Below, piece after piece: positions 21,905-33,796 of a stretch of DNA of 64,000 nt. The DNA is from Physcia stellaris (taxonomy: Eukaryota > Ascomycota > Lecanoromycetes > Caliciales > Physciaceae): NCBI GenBank assembly GCA_018902385.1, contig JABSSW010000025.1, forward strand, positions 186,001-250,000, given 5' to 3'. Positions within the stretch are counted from its first letter, which is position 1, and each line of letters begins with the position of its first letter. The notes under the pieces are model-generated. The model saw nothing but the letters and a program-made list of their open reading frames with translations. It was not told the origin of the DNA and made no database searches. The position numbers and the translations under genes are program-made.

Positions 21905-24370
21905 TTACGCATCCACGCTCCGATCAATACTGAACACACCTACCCTGTTGAATGTCAAATCCTCATCATCAAGCTCCCCTTCCAGACCCGCATCTTCCAA
22001 TGCATCCCCTTCATACACCACTGTCTTCCCAAGAGCCAAGAGCTCCTTCCAGATATCCGGATACCTGTCCTTCGCCCAAGCCTCCACCTGCTCTTTGTTA
22101 TACTGTCCCGGCGCGGTGTTGTAGAATGTCCCAATCATGAGCGCATCCGGCTTGAATCCTGCCTCTGCCTCCGCGCCTTCAATAAGCCCGATGCACTCCT
22201 TGAACTCGCCCTGACCGCCTAGTGCACCCACATACGCTGCATAAATTTCCCTCGGAACCTGAATCCCCAAGCGCTTCAGACGCGCCCAAATATCCCTGGC
22301 ATGCCGCTCGCCAAAGGGCGCGGCTTCGCATGCCTGCAGTGCGATCTGGATACTGTTGTACGTTGGCCCTTCACGGGAATGTGCGATATCATCCCAGAAC
22401 CTTAGGGCTCGACCGGGGTCGCCGCAAGCTGTATACGCGAGCATGAGACCGTTGTAGAGGCGGGTGTTGGGTTCGATCTCCGTATCTACTTTAAGCATGT
22501 TGTGTACAAGGTGCAGCAACTCAACGTCGCCACCAGCGCGAGCCATGCCTTGGAAGTATTCTGCATAGGTAGCGGCAGTAGGTCGTAGAGAGGGCTTTAT
22601 CTGTTGCCGCATGTGACCAAACAGGTGGGTACCCATGTCAATTCTGCCGCGGGAAAAAAAATCGGACATTAATCGGGTCCGTATCGAGGTGGGAGTATCC
22701 GGGAATATCGGCGAGAAAATGGTGTATGCGTCCCAGGCTTGCACATCAGAATTTTTGTGGTCGAGGATGAACTTGACAAACACGTCACGAATGTTCTCAC
22801 ATTGTGAGGTGCTGCAGTTGCCCATATGGGTTGAGAGAAGAGCGTTGATCTGATCAAGTTCGCCGCGGCGGAGATGGAGCTGACAGAGTGCTGCAACTGT
22901 AGGTATTTCCAAAAGGGCTCTGCGTTCAGAGAGGTCTTCAACAATTGACATGATTGCGTTATATGACTCTCCTTTTTCGTAAAGGGCGACGAGGAGGCTG
23001 TTAATTAGGGGAATATCCTGATCATCTGATGTGTCTTTCGTCCGCAAGCTTGTATAAGCAGCTCTCGCGCCATCCAGATCTCCAACCTTGAGACGATATT
23101 CCAGTTGCAAAAGACAAGTTCGGGCGTCAGGTTCGAGCTTCCACTTTTGCCCTAGAACGACATAACGTTCCGCCGTATATGGATCGTCCTTGGACATTGC
23201 AAGTTCGATAAGGTCGTTGATCATGGACATATCTGGGACCACACGAGACCTGTCCGGTAAGTCTGCATTCTTTCGGATCATAACTTCCATCATCCTCTCA
23301 ATTTCATCGACCCCTTTTCCTTTAGCAGCAGACCAACGAAACACTAGGTTCCATGCGTCTTTTGGAAACTCGTCCTTTTCGAAGATTGCCCGAAAGACAG
23401 AGTCTCCCCATTGGTAATCATGTTCCCGAATGCACAGCTCTAGTACAGCTCTATCGGTTGCAAGATTGGGCACACCACTGTCAAGTGGGGTATTGTACCA
23501 TCGCTTCGTTGACTCAAGGTCGCCTTTTCTAGCATAGGACGTCGTTATTATTTCATGAACTCTAGGTACGAAAGGTATACCGAATGATTTCATGATGCTG
23601 AGCGTCCTGATAACCTCGTCTCCTTGCTCTTGTCTCAAGAAACTATTGATGACCCCAAGCCACGGACGGTAGTTGAACTGCTTGAGATCACTTTCAAAAA
23701 AACGTTCCACAAGTCCCTGCGCCTCCGCAGGTCTACCAGAAAGGGTAAGAGCCTTGATATATGGATTTAAATTTCTTGCTACTATTGAACCTCTGCCATC
23801 AGAAAGATCCACTTCTTCTTCTTCTTTGGCTTCTGAGCTAGCCAATCTTCGACGATCTAACTCTTCGTATAACATAGTTGCCAACTGGCGATGCATTGGG
23901 CTTTCCTCATCTGGCGGTATGTGCGCGGCAACTGTGAGCGCACGTCTAATATCCACGTTAGATAAGCCGAATCCCTCATGTCTAGGACCTGCTTCTTTTA
24001 GGTACGAGTAGGCTGCTATGGCGATCTGAGCTTGGTCCTCTCGAATCGACAGAGATATTGAATCTCTGTACCGAAAGAAAGCAGCAAAGGCTTCAGCAAC
24101 ATCCTCAACAGGCGGAGGTCGAGCACCTATGGCTAGCAGGCTGTTCGCCTTCCTCAAGGTGTCATAGCCAGGGTCAGTCTCTGCTAATCTGGTCTCCTTG
24201 GGACGCTTGCGTGAGAATCCAAAAATTCCCCGCCGAGGGCCGGTTTGTAATAGGAATGAATGTCGAGTTATCCGTGCCCGTTGGCATAGTCGTACTCCAG
24301 GTTTGAGCTCCGGGATCAATGCACATTGAGTAAGCTGCCTGAACACATGACGAGTCAAATGGGATCGCAT
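21905..24370 (-). CDS. mitochondrial PPR-like protein, CIA84-like complex I assembly factor
   Basis: A single exon of 821 aa from the ATG at 24370. The first 55 residues are rich in Arg, Leu and Ser with hardly any acidic residues, as expected of a mitochondrial presequence. The rest is almost wholly helical, with pentatricopeptide-like helix pairs (for example NPYIKALTLSGRPAEA, LINSLLVALYEKGESYNAI, YNGLMLAYTACGDPGRAL) spread over about residues 200-760. The C-terminal part, with YNKEQVEAWAKDRYPDIWKE, is what leads me to the fungal CIA84 family, which binds a membrane-arm intermediate of complex I. If that is wrong, the protein is another PPR RNA-binding factor of mitochondrial translation. 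It is transcribed divergently from the mitoribosomal gene at 24696. Confidence 0.82.
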   Translation of the reverse strand: MRSHLTRHVFRQLTQCALIPELKPGVRLCQRARITRHSFLLQTGPRRGIFGFSRKRPKETRLAETDPGYDTLRKANSLLAIGARPPPVEDVAEAFAAFFRYRDSISLSIREDQAQIAIAAYSYLKEAGPRHEGFGLSNVDIRRALTVAAHIPPDEESPMHRQLATMLYEELDRRRLASSEAKEEEEVDLSDGRGSIVARNLNPYIKALTLSGRPAEAQGLVERFFESDLKQFNYRPWLGVINSFLRQEQGDEVIRTLSIMKSFGIPFVPRVHEIITTSYARKGDLESTKRWYNTPLDSGVPNLATDRAVLELCIREHDYQWGDSVFRAIFEKDEFPKDAWNLVFRWSAAKGKGVDEIERMMEVMIRKNADLPDRSRVVPDMSMINDLIELAMSKDDPYTAERYVVLGQKWKLEPDARTCLLQLEYRLKVGDLDGARAAYTSLRTKDTSDDQDIPLINSLLVALYEKGESYNAIMSIVEDLSERRALLEIPTVAALCQLHLRRGELDQINALLSTHMGNCSTSQCENIRDVFVKFILDHKNSDVQAWDAYTIFSPIFPDTPTSIRTRLMSDFFSRGRIDMGTHLFGHMRQQIKPSLRPTAATYAEYFQGMARAGGDVELLHLVHNMLKVDTEIEPNTRLYNGLMLAYTACGDPGRALRFWDDIAHSREGPTYNSIQIALQACEAAPFGERHARDIWARLKRLGIQVPREIYAAYVGALGGQGEFKECIGLIEGAEAEAGFKPDALMIGTFYNTAPGQYNKEQVEAWAKDRYPDIWKELLALGKTVVYEGDALEDAGLEGELDDEDLTFNRVGVFSIDRSVDA

Positions 24371-24695
24371 TTTTTCGAGGCTATAAAACTAGTTGTGGAG
24401 TATGGTGTGGTGAGTTGTTGTCTGAAACTCTCAGTTAGCTCTCAATGAGTAAGACGTTGATGGGAGGGGAGGCAAAGAGACGTCCTACCTGACTTGAGGC
24501 TCATTACTGAACACATCAATATAAAAAAGGAATATCTACATTGAAGAAGCCAGGCACAACTGCGACCATCAATGGCAGAAGTGGAGATGAACTGAATCCA
24601 AATCCGGGGAATCTTCCACCCGCTCCGTAGAAACCTCAATGCACTTTTACGTTCTCGCAGATACAGGAGCTCAGTCACCTCAAGGAGAGATCATA
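24371..24695. promoter_or_regulatory. shared divergent promoter of two mitochondrial genes
   Basis: The 325 bases between the ATG of the CIA84-like gene (-) and the ATG of rsm18 (+) must hold both promoters. No TATA box or known motif stood out. The arrangement would allow co-regulation of the two mitochondrial biogenesis genes. Confidence 0.5.
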
Positions 24696-25706
24696 ATGGC
24701 CTTCAAGCCCCTATCTCGAACTGCTCTCCTAGCCTTAGAATCGCGATGCACATTCAAACCCATTTTCCCCTCCCTCTCCCTCGTCAGCCGCAGAACCATC
24801 ACTGGCCCCCTTGGTAACTCCTCCACCATCACACATCAATTCCTCTCTCCCTAGCTAATTTGTATCTATCCAGGCCCACCACCCTCTTCCCGAACGCAAC
24901 CTCAATCCCCATCCAGCTCGCCGGATTCATCTTCCCAAACCCCCGGTCCTCCACGCCGCCCCGGGCCCCCCAACACCCTCGAATCCTACCAACGCCCCCC
25001 CTCAACCTCCGGTCGACACGAGCTGCTAAGATGGGTGCGCGATTCTCGCCCTTCTGTCAGCGCCGAGGAGCTCGCGAAAACCAAGGCGGAGCACGAACAG
25101 CTCGCCCTGAATGCTGCGATCGAGAAGCAGAACACAAGGCGATGGAGGGCGGGTGACGTGTATGCGCCGCATGATCTGAGTAGCATAGAGATGAAGAAGT
25201 GGAAGCAGAAGAGGATGGTGAAGGGGGATGCGTTTGAAGCTTTGAATCTGGATCCGAGGTCGGAGTACAAGGTGTGTGGGAATCCTCTCTTTTGTTGGCT
25301 TTGGCCATTGGGACGAGATAGGGATACGAGGGTGGAGAGAGATTGAACCTCTTGGGAGATTCCAGCGAGAATCGACACAATGGCGCTAAGGGAGCTCTAC
25401 GGAGTACTGCTTTCAAGTGTTTGGGGCGCAACGCTAACGCTTTCGCATTATTAGAATTATTCCATCATGTGGGAATACGTAACACGCATGGGACGGATAA
25501 AGCATTCGCGCGAGACCGGTCTAAGCAACGTCAACCAGAGAAGGCTTGCCAAGGCTGTCCGGAGGAGTGTGGGGATGGGTCTGATGCCGAGCGTTCACAA
25601 GCACCCTGAAATGCTGGAGGCGGAGGCTGTTTCACACGCTGAGTTCATGGCTCGCACGCCTGGGCAGCAGGGGAAGAATGTGTCCAAGACTAATAGGGGA
25701 AGCTGA
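24696..25706 (+). CDS. rsm18: mitochondrial ribosomal small-subunit protein bS18m
   Basis: Three exons: 24696-24813, 24874-25271 and 25455-25706, giving 255 aa. Intron 1 (60 nt) runs GTAACT...CCAG; intron 2 (183 nt) runs GTGTGT...TTAG and restores RSEYKNYSIMWEYVT. The first 40 residues are basic and hydroxylated, a likely mitochondrial presequence. A Pro/Ser-rich linker follows. The bS18 core is at about residues 145-240, seen as DPRSEYKNYSIM, MGRIKHSRETGLSNVNQRRLAKAVRRS and MGLMPSVHKHPEML. The family sits on the small-subunit platform next to bS6m and the 15S/12S rRNA. The N-terminal extension and C-terminal tail are typical of fungal forms. Confidence 0.9.
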
Positions 25707-26539
25707 CATAAAAGGGGCTAGATGGGGAAGTCAGATGGTGAATGGTTTGAAGGTATTCGGCGTCTGTTGCTGATAGCATTGTGAAAAGGAATTGGAGAAG
25801 ATCTGTCGATTCAGACGGTGTAAATAGCACAGATCTACAACCTCGAGTTACGCATACCAAATCCGAACACGTATAGAATTCCAAAATGCACTATCGTTAA
25901 CACGTCTAGTCCACTATATCTCATCTCCCTTCGTCTTTCCAGCTCTCCGCCAAATCATGTTATAGAATAACGTAGTAAGGCTTTAGCAACATCCCTAAAA
26001 ATGCAAAACGCTACCACCCCGTCCGGAAGCCGTTTGGGAGTAACGTACTAAATCGTTCTCGGCCAGAACAGGGCACCTCTCCAAAACTTTGCTTGATATT
26101 TTTGAAAACAGAGGACCGCCCTAGGAGGGTATATGCAAACATCTTCAAATACAAAACAGTAAGAATATCGCTCACGAGAGCCGCCCTCGAACGCCTTTGA
26201 TACCAAAAAGGAAGATGTGAAAAACCCATGAAAATGAAGGTCATCATACCTTTGTGTGTGTATGTTCGTATGTGTGACTGATCCCAATGCCGTTTAGGTA
26301 GACTGCTAGTACATTTGGAGTAAAAAGGACGGTGGATGTAAATCTCTGACTATATGCGAAAAGCAGGAACAGTCTAGCTCGCTCGCTGTGAGCGAGAACT
26401 GAAAGTGTAGGCGCCGCGGTAAATGCGTGTGACAGAGCCTCCCCAAAATGTAATGTATGAAACGGCTCCCATGTTGTAAATGAGGGTGGTTCGCAAGAGT
26501 GAGGCGAAGACTTGCGATAACAGCAGTCGTCCTTGTCTT
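25707..26539. other. convergent intergenic region
   Basis: This lies between the 3' ends of rsm18 (+) and the Zn2Cys6 gene (-), so it should carry both trailers and terminators. Minus-strand frames at 25690-25884 and 26011-26287 have no recognisable product. Confidence 0.45.
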
Positions 26540-29500
26540 TTACTTGCTGTCCACTGAGGAAAAAGACGATCCCTGAACCTTACTACTCTCAAAAAGGACT
26601 TTTCGGAGGGCCTCCAGGATCCTGACATCTTGCTCAAGGCTTTCCGAGAGAGGCATCAGACGACCAAGAAAGGATATAGTCCGGTCGAAAAGTTCTTCAA
26701 GTTGTTTTCGGGATATTAGAGCGGATAACGCAGGCGATGTCGACTTGTAGGTCGCGGATAGGACCAACATGTTTCCAAATTGCCTGACAAATGGTTAATA
26801 CAAGGTAAGTCAGGGAAGGACGAAAGCGAATGCAGTGAGGCGAAACTTACGCATGGGCCGTTCCAAAAATATTGGTGACGATTAGACGCTCCTTGTCCAT
26901 AACGCGATCAAACGCTATAGTACTCCTGATCGCTGCTTCAACGCAGATCTTACATGACTTCTCGATCTGGGCCTTCTCGAACGGTCCGATGCTGAGTGGT
27001 GGACCCATATTTCCTGTCGATGCTGTGTTGGAAAAGATGTCGTTTTCCAGGGCGTACCGAAGGAAAGGCCGGTGTATGATGTATCGAGCGCCGTAGTACT
27101 TCGCGCGCAGTCGAGCAGCATTGATGTGCGAAGCAGGTTCGTCCTTGTCATCCCACTGTATGCCAGGCGGCACGCATTTTCTCCAATATTCGAGATTCTC
27201 ATTTAAGACGTCTCGCAATTTAAAGCCCCGAGTTGCACGTTCAAGATTTTCAGGGGCATAAAGGTCCTTTTGGATATCATTCAGTTGATTGCGAATGTGA
27301 ATTTGGCCCGAGTAATAGCCCATGATTTGCGTTTCAGAACTCTCCCAAGTGCTGTACTCGGTTGGCTCGATGTACCCAGTAGGATATTGGACTTCGCGTA
27401 ATTCTTGGATTCCGCTACGTGGAAGATCTAATTCCGCCAGTATATCACTTTCCAGTTGAGAGCAGGTCCAAAAGGCGAACTTGATCTGGGTCTTGCGTGG
27501 TTCGGTCTCTCTTTGAAGCGAAGGATCTCGCACGAGAAATCGACAGCCTCGACAAGCAGACGCAATCCAGTTGAAACTCTCAAAAGTTCGCGCCAATTGC
27601 CCCATGAACAGACCAGCTAAGAGATAAGCTTGTACGTAAAAGAGATCATTACTTCCGTGAAGGTTCCCTAAGATATCTGTTGCTGGTGCATAGTACGATA
27701 GACCAGGGATGAGATCGACGTTCCTTAAGCATGATTCATCAGGGCTTGATTTGGGACTTGGATACATGGTCATTGGAGATCGATCGGCGGTGCTACCCAG
27801 AACATTGCTTGAGGGTGAAGCTGGCGATGTTCTATGCGATAGCGATGGCGGCGACTGGATATTACCACGCGTGGGTGAGGGATGATGTAGACCAGCCTCA
27901 TTAGAATTCGACTGTTCGTTGAGGGTCCTGACTCCAGGGAGGGGTTGCTTCCATTCACAGATCTTGCCCAACGCCATGACTAGAAGTACTATAGCCGTTT
28001 GTATAGATCGCTCAAACATGGGGATATCTCGCTTCTGTTGACCTTGGGTAGAGTCTGATTCAGTGACGGAATTAAGGGAGTACACTTCGTGACGATAACG
28101 TTTCCCAGTCTTGTTGCAATTGGTATGCACGCCGCGCAGAGCATCCAAATTTGCATTTGCTCCAGTTGCGAGGAACAATGTATTGTTGAGTTTCTGTTCG
28201 TCGGGGTTATAACGCATGGAGAATCTCTTCACCATCCGCGTCAATCCGGCTTTGTCGAGAAAAGGATGCAGTATGTGAAGGTTGTTCAGGTAGCTGTCAA
28301 GCAGGCGTTTAAGCGTCCGAGGATGGATGTTCAGAGAGAAGTCAAAAGACGGCTCGCTGGGAGCGTGTGACATTGTGGGACTGGTGACTGGCGTAATGAA
28401 TCCCGAGCCCCATATCCCATCCGGCGAGCTTGGGTCGGGACTCTCATCACTACGTCCGCTACTCATAGTTGGCGCTGGACTGCTTGCGCTTTGTTGTCTA
28501 GAATCGGTCTTCGGTTTGTCGCGTTTGCTGCGACCTTCGCCTCTGCCATAAAGACGCAATACTCCGGATTCTTCTTCTAACCGCATGACGTACTCATCAT
28601 CAGGTTTGAAACCCCGCAGAGTGTCAAGCTTGAAGAGCTTGGTGATAGGCGGCCAAGCCAGAAGCCTATGGGCTGCTGTGGTGTGTTCAACGGGCACATT
28701 GACCGTTGTGTTCGGTAGATTGGGTTCGCTGCCAGGCTCTGTACTGGCTGTTGCGTAAGATCCACTGGGACTAGCTTCCACTTTTGCCTCTCTAGGCACT
28801 GTCTCTCGGGCGAATGAGATATGTGCGAGGGTACTCGAGATCATTTTTTGATCTGGAGTGACTCTCCTCTTCGGGCTTTCTATCTGACGTCCAAGAGATG
28901 AACGCCTTTCGTTACTCTCGAGTGCCGAGGAGGTTGAGGGTACGCGAGGACTGGCCGAGTTTAACAGAAACTTTTCTATCCTATCGATTGATGATTGGAG
29001 TCCAGGGAGAGGCGCCACCATATTCTCGAAACTTGCCATCTTTCCCTCTAAAGTGTCCATCTTCCTGTCCTGGGCCGCCAGATGCTCCATGATCGCCTGA
29101 TTCGCACGATCGGCTCTGTGATCAGATTAGTATTGTTTAGCGCTGTTTAAAAGAAACCATTTACTTTGCAGGTGCCACGGTCTGATAATTGCATTGAAGA
29201 CCGTTTTCAACGCAATGACTACATTTGGGTCTCCCCTCGTCGCACTTCGCCTTTCTTTGACGGCAAACGTCACAGGCCTGCATTTCAGAGTCAGTAAGCG
29301 GATTCAGAGCGCTACAGTATGTCATTCAAACCTGGGTCGCCCGGTTGCCCTTCCTGAATCTCGGCCCAAGACCGTAAGTTGTTGGCGTTCCGTAAGCGCT
29401 CGCAGGATAGCCTGAAGGGGCTACGTTGACTGGAGACTGGCCGTAATCAGACGGACGCCCCGTTGGGGCTGGCGTGGATTCGGGATAAGTAGGCATTGGA

Positions 29501-29988
29501 AGACCGTGCGTATGGCCATTCATGGTGCCATCAGCATTGGGATAGCCGACTGCGTGATTGGCAGAATCGCTAGAATATGAGGACTGGTAATGCCCATCGG
29601 CACAATTAAGGGGACGTCCACCGGGATATTGCTGGTAATTGCCTTCGGGAGAACGCGTCGGAGCAGAGGCGCTCCCACGCCTTGAGTAGCTTGGATCCGG
29701 AGCATAGTGCCGCTGTTCTCGTACCGGGGTGCTGTGACCAGAGTGCGAAGTGTAGTTGGCATGCGCTGAGGAAGGAGGGGGCAGAGCTCTGTCGTGTTCG
29801 TGAGCGCCCGCTTCGTAATACGGTGACGGTGGTGGAGGCGCTCCAGAAGAATACGAATTCCGGGGAGGTAATGCGTGCGGTGGATAGCTGTGCGAAGGCG
29901 CGATGGAGTGCTGGTGTGACCGGTGTGAGGCAGCATTATAGGTCGTGTCGAGACGCGGTCTCTTCGCCTCAGGCCCGTGTTCCTCCAT
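26540..29988 (-). CDS. Zn2Cys6 fungal transcription factor
   Basis: Four exons: 29988-29332, 29277-29165, 29115-26851 and 26783-26540, giving 1092 aa. The introns are 54, 49, 49 and 67... more exactly 29278-29331, 29116-29164 and 26784-26850, all GT-AG and in phase. Residues 1-219 are Pro/Ser/Tyr-rich and disordered. Exon 2 is almost exactly the zinc cluster: Cys at 221, 224, 231, 238, 241 and 248 (CX2CX6CX6CX2CX6C). A short coiled coil (MDTLEGKMASFENMV) follows for dimerisation. The fungal-specific regulatory domain spans about residues 480-800 (HILHPFLDKAGL, FYVQAYLLAGLFMGQLARTFESFNWIASACRGCRFL). It should bind paired CGG half-sites in the nucleus; the target pathway is unknown. The second exon and both junctions are not visible as a long ORF, so automated models could miss the zinc cluster. 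Confidence 0.88.
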
Positions 29989-32640
29989 TTAAGCGGTAGC
30001 CAAGGGCGATACTATCCATCTGCTCATGCCAGCAAAGCCAGGACGGCCTGTCTTCAATATCTGCTGCGTCACCAACAAAACGCTTTGGCCGCCGAAGCGC
30101 AATTCATCGGGGCACTGGCCAAGTGAGGGCCGATGTAAGGCAGTATGGTAGGGAGGGTCAGCACTGAGGTGGCACAAGCACCCGGTGGAGCCGGGAATGG
30201 GTATCAGTCTGCCAGCGGCCAATGGTCAATGGGAGCGAGCAGAGGAATCTTACGGGAGACGATCAGTTAGCATCAGATGTTGAGGCATCGGCAGTGGTTG
30301 TACGAAAGGATTTATGCGCCCACAGTAGGGAGTGGGTTGTCTTACCGGCGGGGTGGGGAAGGACGTCGGTCTGTTGGAAAGAGATGGCGCAAGTTTGCCC
30401 AACGTCAAACAAGCGGTAAGGGGATCTTCCAAGCTGCAGATGACGAGGGGTTGGGCCGTGAAGCGTCAGGGAAGAGAGTGCTGTACACGGCTGATGCTCC
30501 AGGGGGAGGAGCCAGAAGACAACTGAGGCTGTCCGCTGAAGATGTACCGACTTCTTCAGTAGTACACGCTCCCCGACATGCAAGGCCGTCTCGGACCGTG
30601 TACGAGGCACAAGAGATGCTCGGTGATTTTGGCTTTGGAGTTGGCCCAGAGTTCAAGCTCTGCGGGTAGTGCAGAGAACGGGCCTTCTGCTGGCTGATCA
30701 TCGACCATATGCCTGCCATCACTCTCCAATTACCCAATTAACCTTCTGACAGTCGATTCCAGGTCCAGGGCACTGGACGACGAGGCGTTACCAGGGTCTC
30801 GACTAGCCTCAGATCATTCCAGTTGCCCACTCTCTTGGCCCCCTCGCCGTGGAAGATTATTGTCGTTGTTCTCTGCGAAAAAGGAGTCTCCCACTTGCGG
30901 AGAGACTAGCTTCTCTGCGATTGCCGCACTCTATCGGGGCAGACCTTGTCAGTAGTGTCAGCGTATCGAGCGGCGAGCCGCGGAGTTCACTCGTGGAATT
31001 ATCTCGTGTCTGCGACTACTGCTACTAGGTACTGCATCACAGATGAGATGATATATAACGCCAAACTCAAAGACCGCATTCAGGAGTATCCGCCATGAAA
31101 GTATCCGCCATGAACTACTGTATCATTCAAACATGAGATTAGCCCCCAGCTACCACGTGGGCCGACTCGACGATAAGGTTACAGACAGTCGCGGGCCTCC
31201 TCGCCCCGTCGGCCGTTGCTGGCGTGCGTTTGCGTACATATGAGGAATAATCATGTCAATAACATTATCACCACCAAGCCTCCTGTGTCCACGAACGGTA
31301 TACCGTATACCACGTTCTGGCTTGCCTCTGGCTGGCCTTTGGCTTGGAACTACTCGGCAAATCACCTACTTCCAGGGGATCAGACGTCTCTGAAGTTGTG
31401 GGAGGCGGTCTCATCTGCCAGTTTCAATTGCCGAACAAGCTTTTCCTACCACGCCCTGCCTCCGTGCCGAATTTGAGGAATGGCTGATATTGGCTTTTCT
31501 CTAGTGATCCGCGACCAAGAGTCCTCGACCTATCATCCTGCTCTCGCTGACCACCTCACTCATAATTTCGCCGAGATGCTTGCTTTACCTTGTTGGGGTA
31601 GAGGTACTCCATCGATGATCGATCTGAAGAGAAATAAGGTTAGTAGATCCCTTTTCCCCTAGGATCAGCATTCCTGCTGATGCAGTGGGTGCTGGCTCTT
31701 ACGTAGCGGGTAATTGGTTCCGAGGATAGGCTTTGATGTGACCATGGTCCAGCGCGGTCCAAGCGAAGAAACGATAGCGAACATCTCTCCGCTCGTGAGG
31801 TTGTGAAGAAGCACCGTTTAGTGTTTAAACTTTTGCATGTTTGATTACTACGACCGGAAGCGGCACACCAGATTGCGAATATGACAACCAATGAGAAGCT
31901 GGTGGCGTGGTTGTCGCGTGGCAGCCGCCGCTTGCTCTCCATGAAATCCTTATCCCTGCTTGACGATAGTAATCCAGGTAGGTTAGTAGCTTATGTAAAT
32001 ATCATGAGGATATCTCTGCACTAGTACCACGAGTAAACTTGCCGACAGTCTTCCGCTGCCCAAGGCAGTACCCAGCCTTATGGATTGCACGAACACACAG
32101 GCTGCGAAGGTAGCTATGATCCTCACCACCTACACGTGAACAACAATAGGAGAGCGGTCGCCCTAACCGTCAAGAGATAAGTACTGTAGACACCAAAGTA
32201 TATCAGGAGGTGTGGGGGTTAAGCTTTTCTCCTCAGGTCTTGGCAAATTTCACTGAGATGGGCAACGAGGGTTAGTTTTAAGGGATTGGTCTGCAAGCGA
32301 ACGACGATCCTCTGACTACCTATCACGCTAGGATCACGTTCATCAACTGAGGTGAGACGGTGAGAGCGTGACGACTCGGAGCGAGCTGAGACCATCTAGC
32401 AGTCGAAGAGCATGTCCTTTCGAGCTTGATCTTGTGTCAATAGAACTGCTTCTAAACCTTTCTGCCTTTGGACCAGATATTCTAGCCTGGGTGCAGATAT
32501 TGCAGCCCAGACTCGGTCTGTGGTCGCTTGTACGAGGACTGCACTCTTTCACCTGTTCTTCTATGACCATTAGCTTATCCACGACCATACAAGAACTCCA
32601 TGAGCCCGACAACAACTAAGATCGTCTGCTACAATCCAGT
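29989..32640. other. gene-poor region upstream of the Zn2Cys6 gene
   Basis: The left end is the promoter and leader of the transcription factor. Overlapping frames at 30222-30740 on both strands cancel out and have no domains. A 15-base unit is duplicated exactly at 31085-31114. A short ATG frame at 31480-31638 ends on a GTTAGT donor-like site, but it is too short to call. Nothing else could be supported. Confidence 0.35.
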
Positions 32641-33796
32641 CTGTCTGCGTTGAGCTGCATCAGCATGGTTATCCTCCGTGTCAGCGAGCTATTGGATACC
32701 AGTAGTGACAAGCACAACCCTGATATAAAACACAGGTCTTTGAAGTCGTTAACGTTGATTGTGCCTGTTCGGTCACAAAGGCTCTTGTCAGAAGCTGCTA
32801 CACCGTCCTATGTTCAAGACTATTTGGCAAAGATAGGTACTCAATGTCATGACCTCAGGCAATTGAGGCTCTGCAGTAGCAGCAATGCAGTTCCTTTTCC
32901 TTCAGCGACTGGTCTTTTCTACTTCCCCGATCCTGCGGCGAGTATATCATCTATAGTATGCCGCTGCTTAGGCTCATCAAGTGTCACGCACCGATGGCGT
33001 GCAGGTTGCAGCTTTTCCTTCCGAGCTCAGCACAAGATTCTGTCGCTCTTCAACTCGTGTAACATGTATGCGCTGTACAAGTCAACATTCAAAAAGTTTA
33101 CAGATCATTGTAAGTAGTCTTCGATTCGAATTTCATAAGCTTATCGCCATTTCTCTTCAATCCTCCCCATTCACAGAACATTACCTATCCTACAGCTTAC
33201 GCCGCTGTAGCACATCTTCAGAAACACGACTTCACCTTCCGAAATTCTGGTGTCCTGTGGACTGCTCGCTATAGTTCGACGTGGACCGCCTCGATTCTTG
33301 GTCGCCAACATCGTTGGCATTCTCTAGTCTCTGCAAGAGGACAAATGCGGACATTCAGGTATCGCTTGGCTCCCAGTTGACGTGCATATCTCCACACCAC
33401 GTCCCGTTCCCTTGCTGTACACGAGAACAACTATTCGCTGTGAGGAAAAGCGAATGCACGTCAACGGTATCGCGCTTGTGGGATCTGCAAATGCCTTCGG
33501 TCGTGACGATCGAATATGTACACTATCGTCGTGTGCGTCCTGAGAGTAACCCGGATTTCGGGACCGATGACATGATGTCCCCGAGCAGTTTTGTTGACCC
33601 CTATCCCTGCGGCGTCCCCGCAGATGCATGGGATTATTTAATCTGGGGAGGAAGTCCGAAGTCCTCTGAGCTTACTAGGGTCCTACTAGGGAAGTTCCTC
33701 CCAACCATCTTCACAGATCTAATCTCCTGTCTCAGATTTATAAGCCTTTTGTGGGACACTGAACAACCGACCATGTCTCACAGTGACACGACATAG
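32641..33796 (+). pseudogene. decayed coding fragments, possibly F-box/LRR-like
   Basis: Several open stretches lie head to tail in different frames. At 32650-33117 the translation has leucine patterns (RSLKSLTLIV, CHDLRQLRLCSSS) like fungal F-box/LRR proteins. A textbook intron, GTAAGT...TTCACAG, at about 33112-33176 is followed by an exon-like stretch (33177-33390) without stops. A third open frame, 33281-33796, reads EYVHYRRVRPESNP and WDYLIWGG. I cannot join them into one phase, and in-frame stops occur upstream (32617). A damaged gene or an unsolved multi-exon gene are both possible. No family is assigned with confidence. Confidence 0.25.

Noticed and set aside
31480-31706. Short two-exon frame, 53 codons plus 7, with a GTTAGT donor and GATGCAG acceptor
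   Set aside because: The product would be 59 residues with no domain or signal peptide; splice signals at this length occur by chance.
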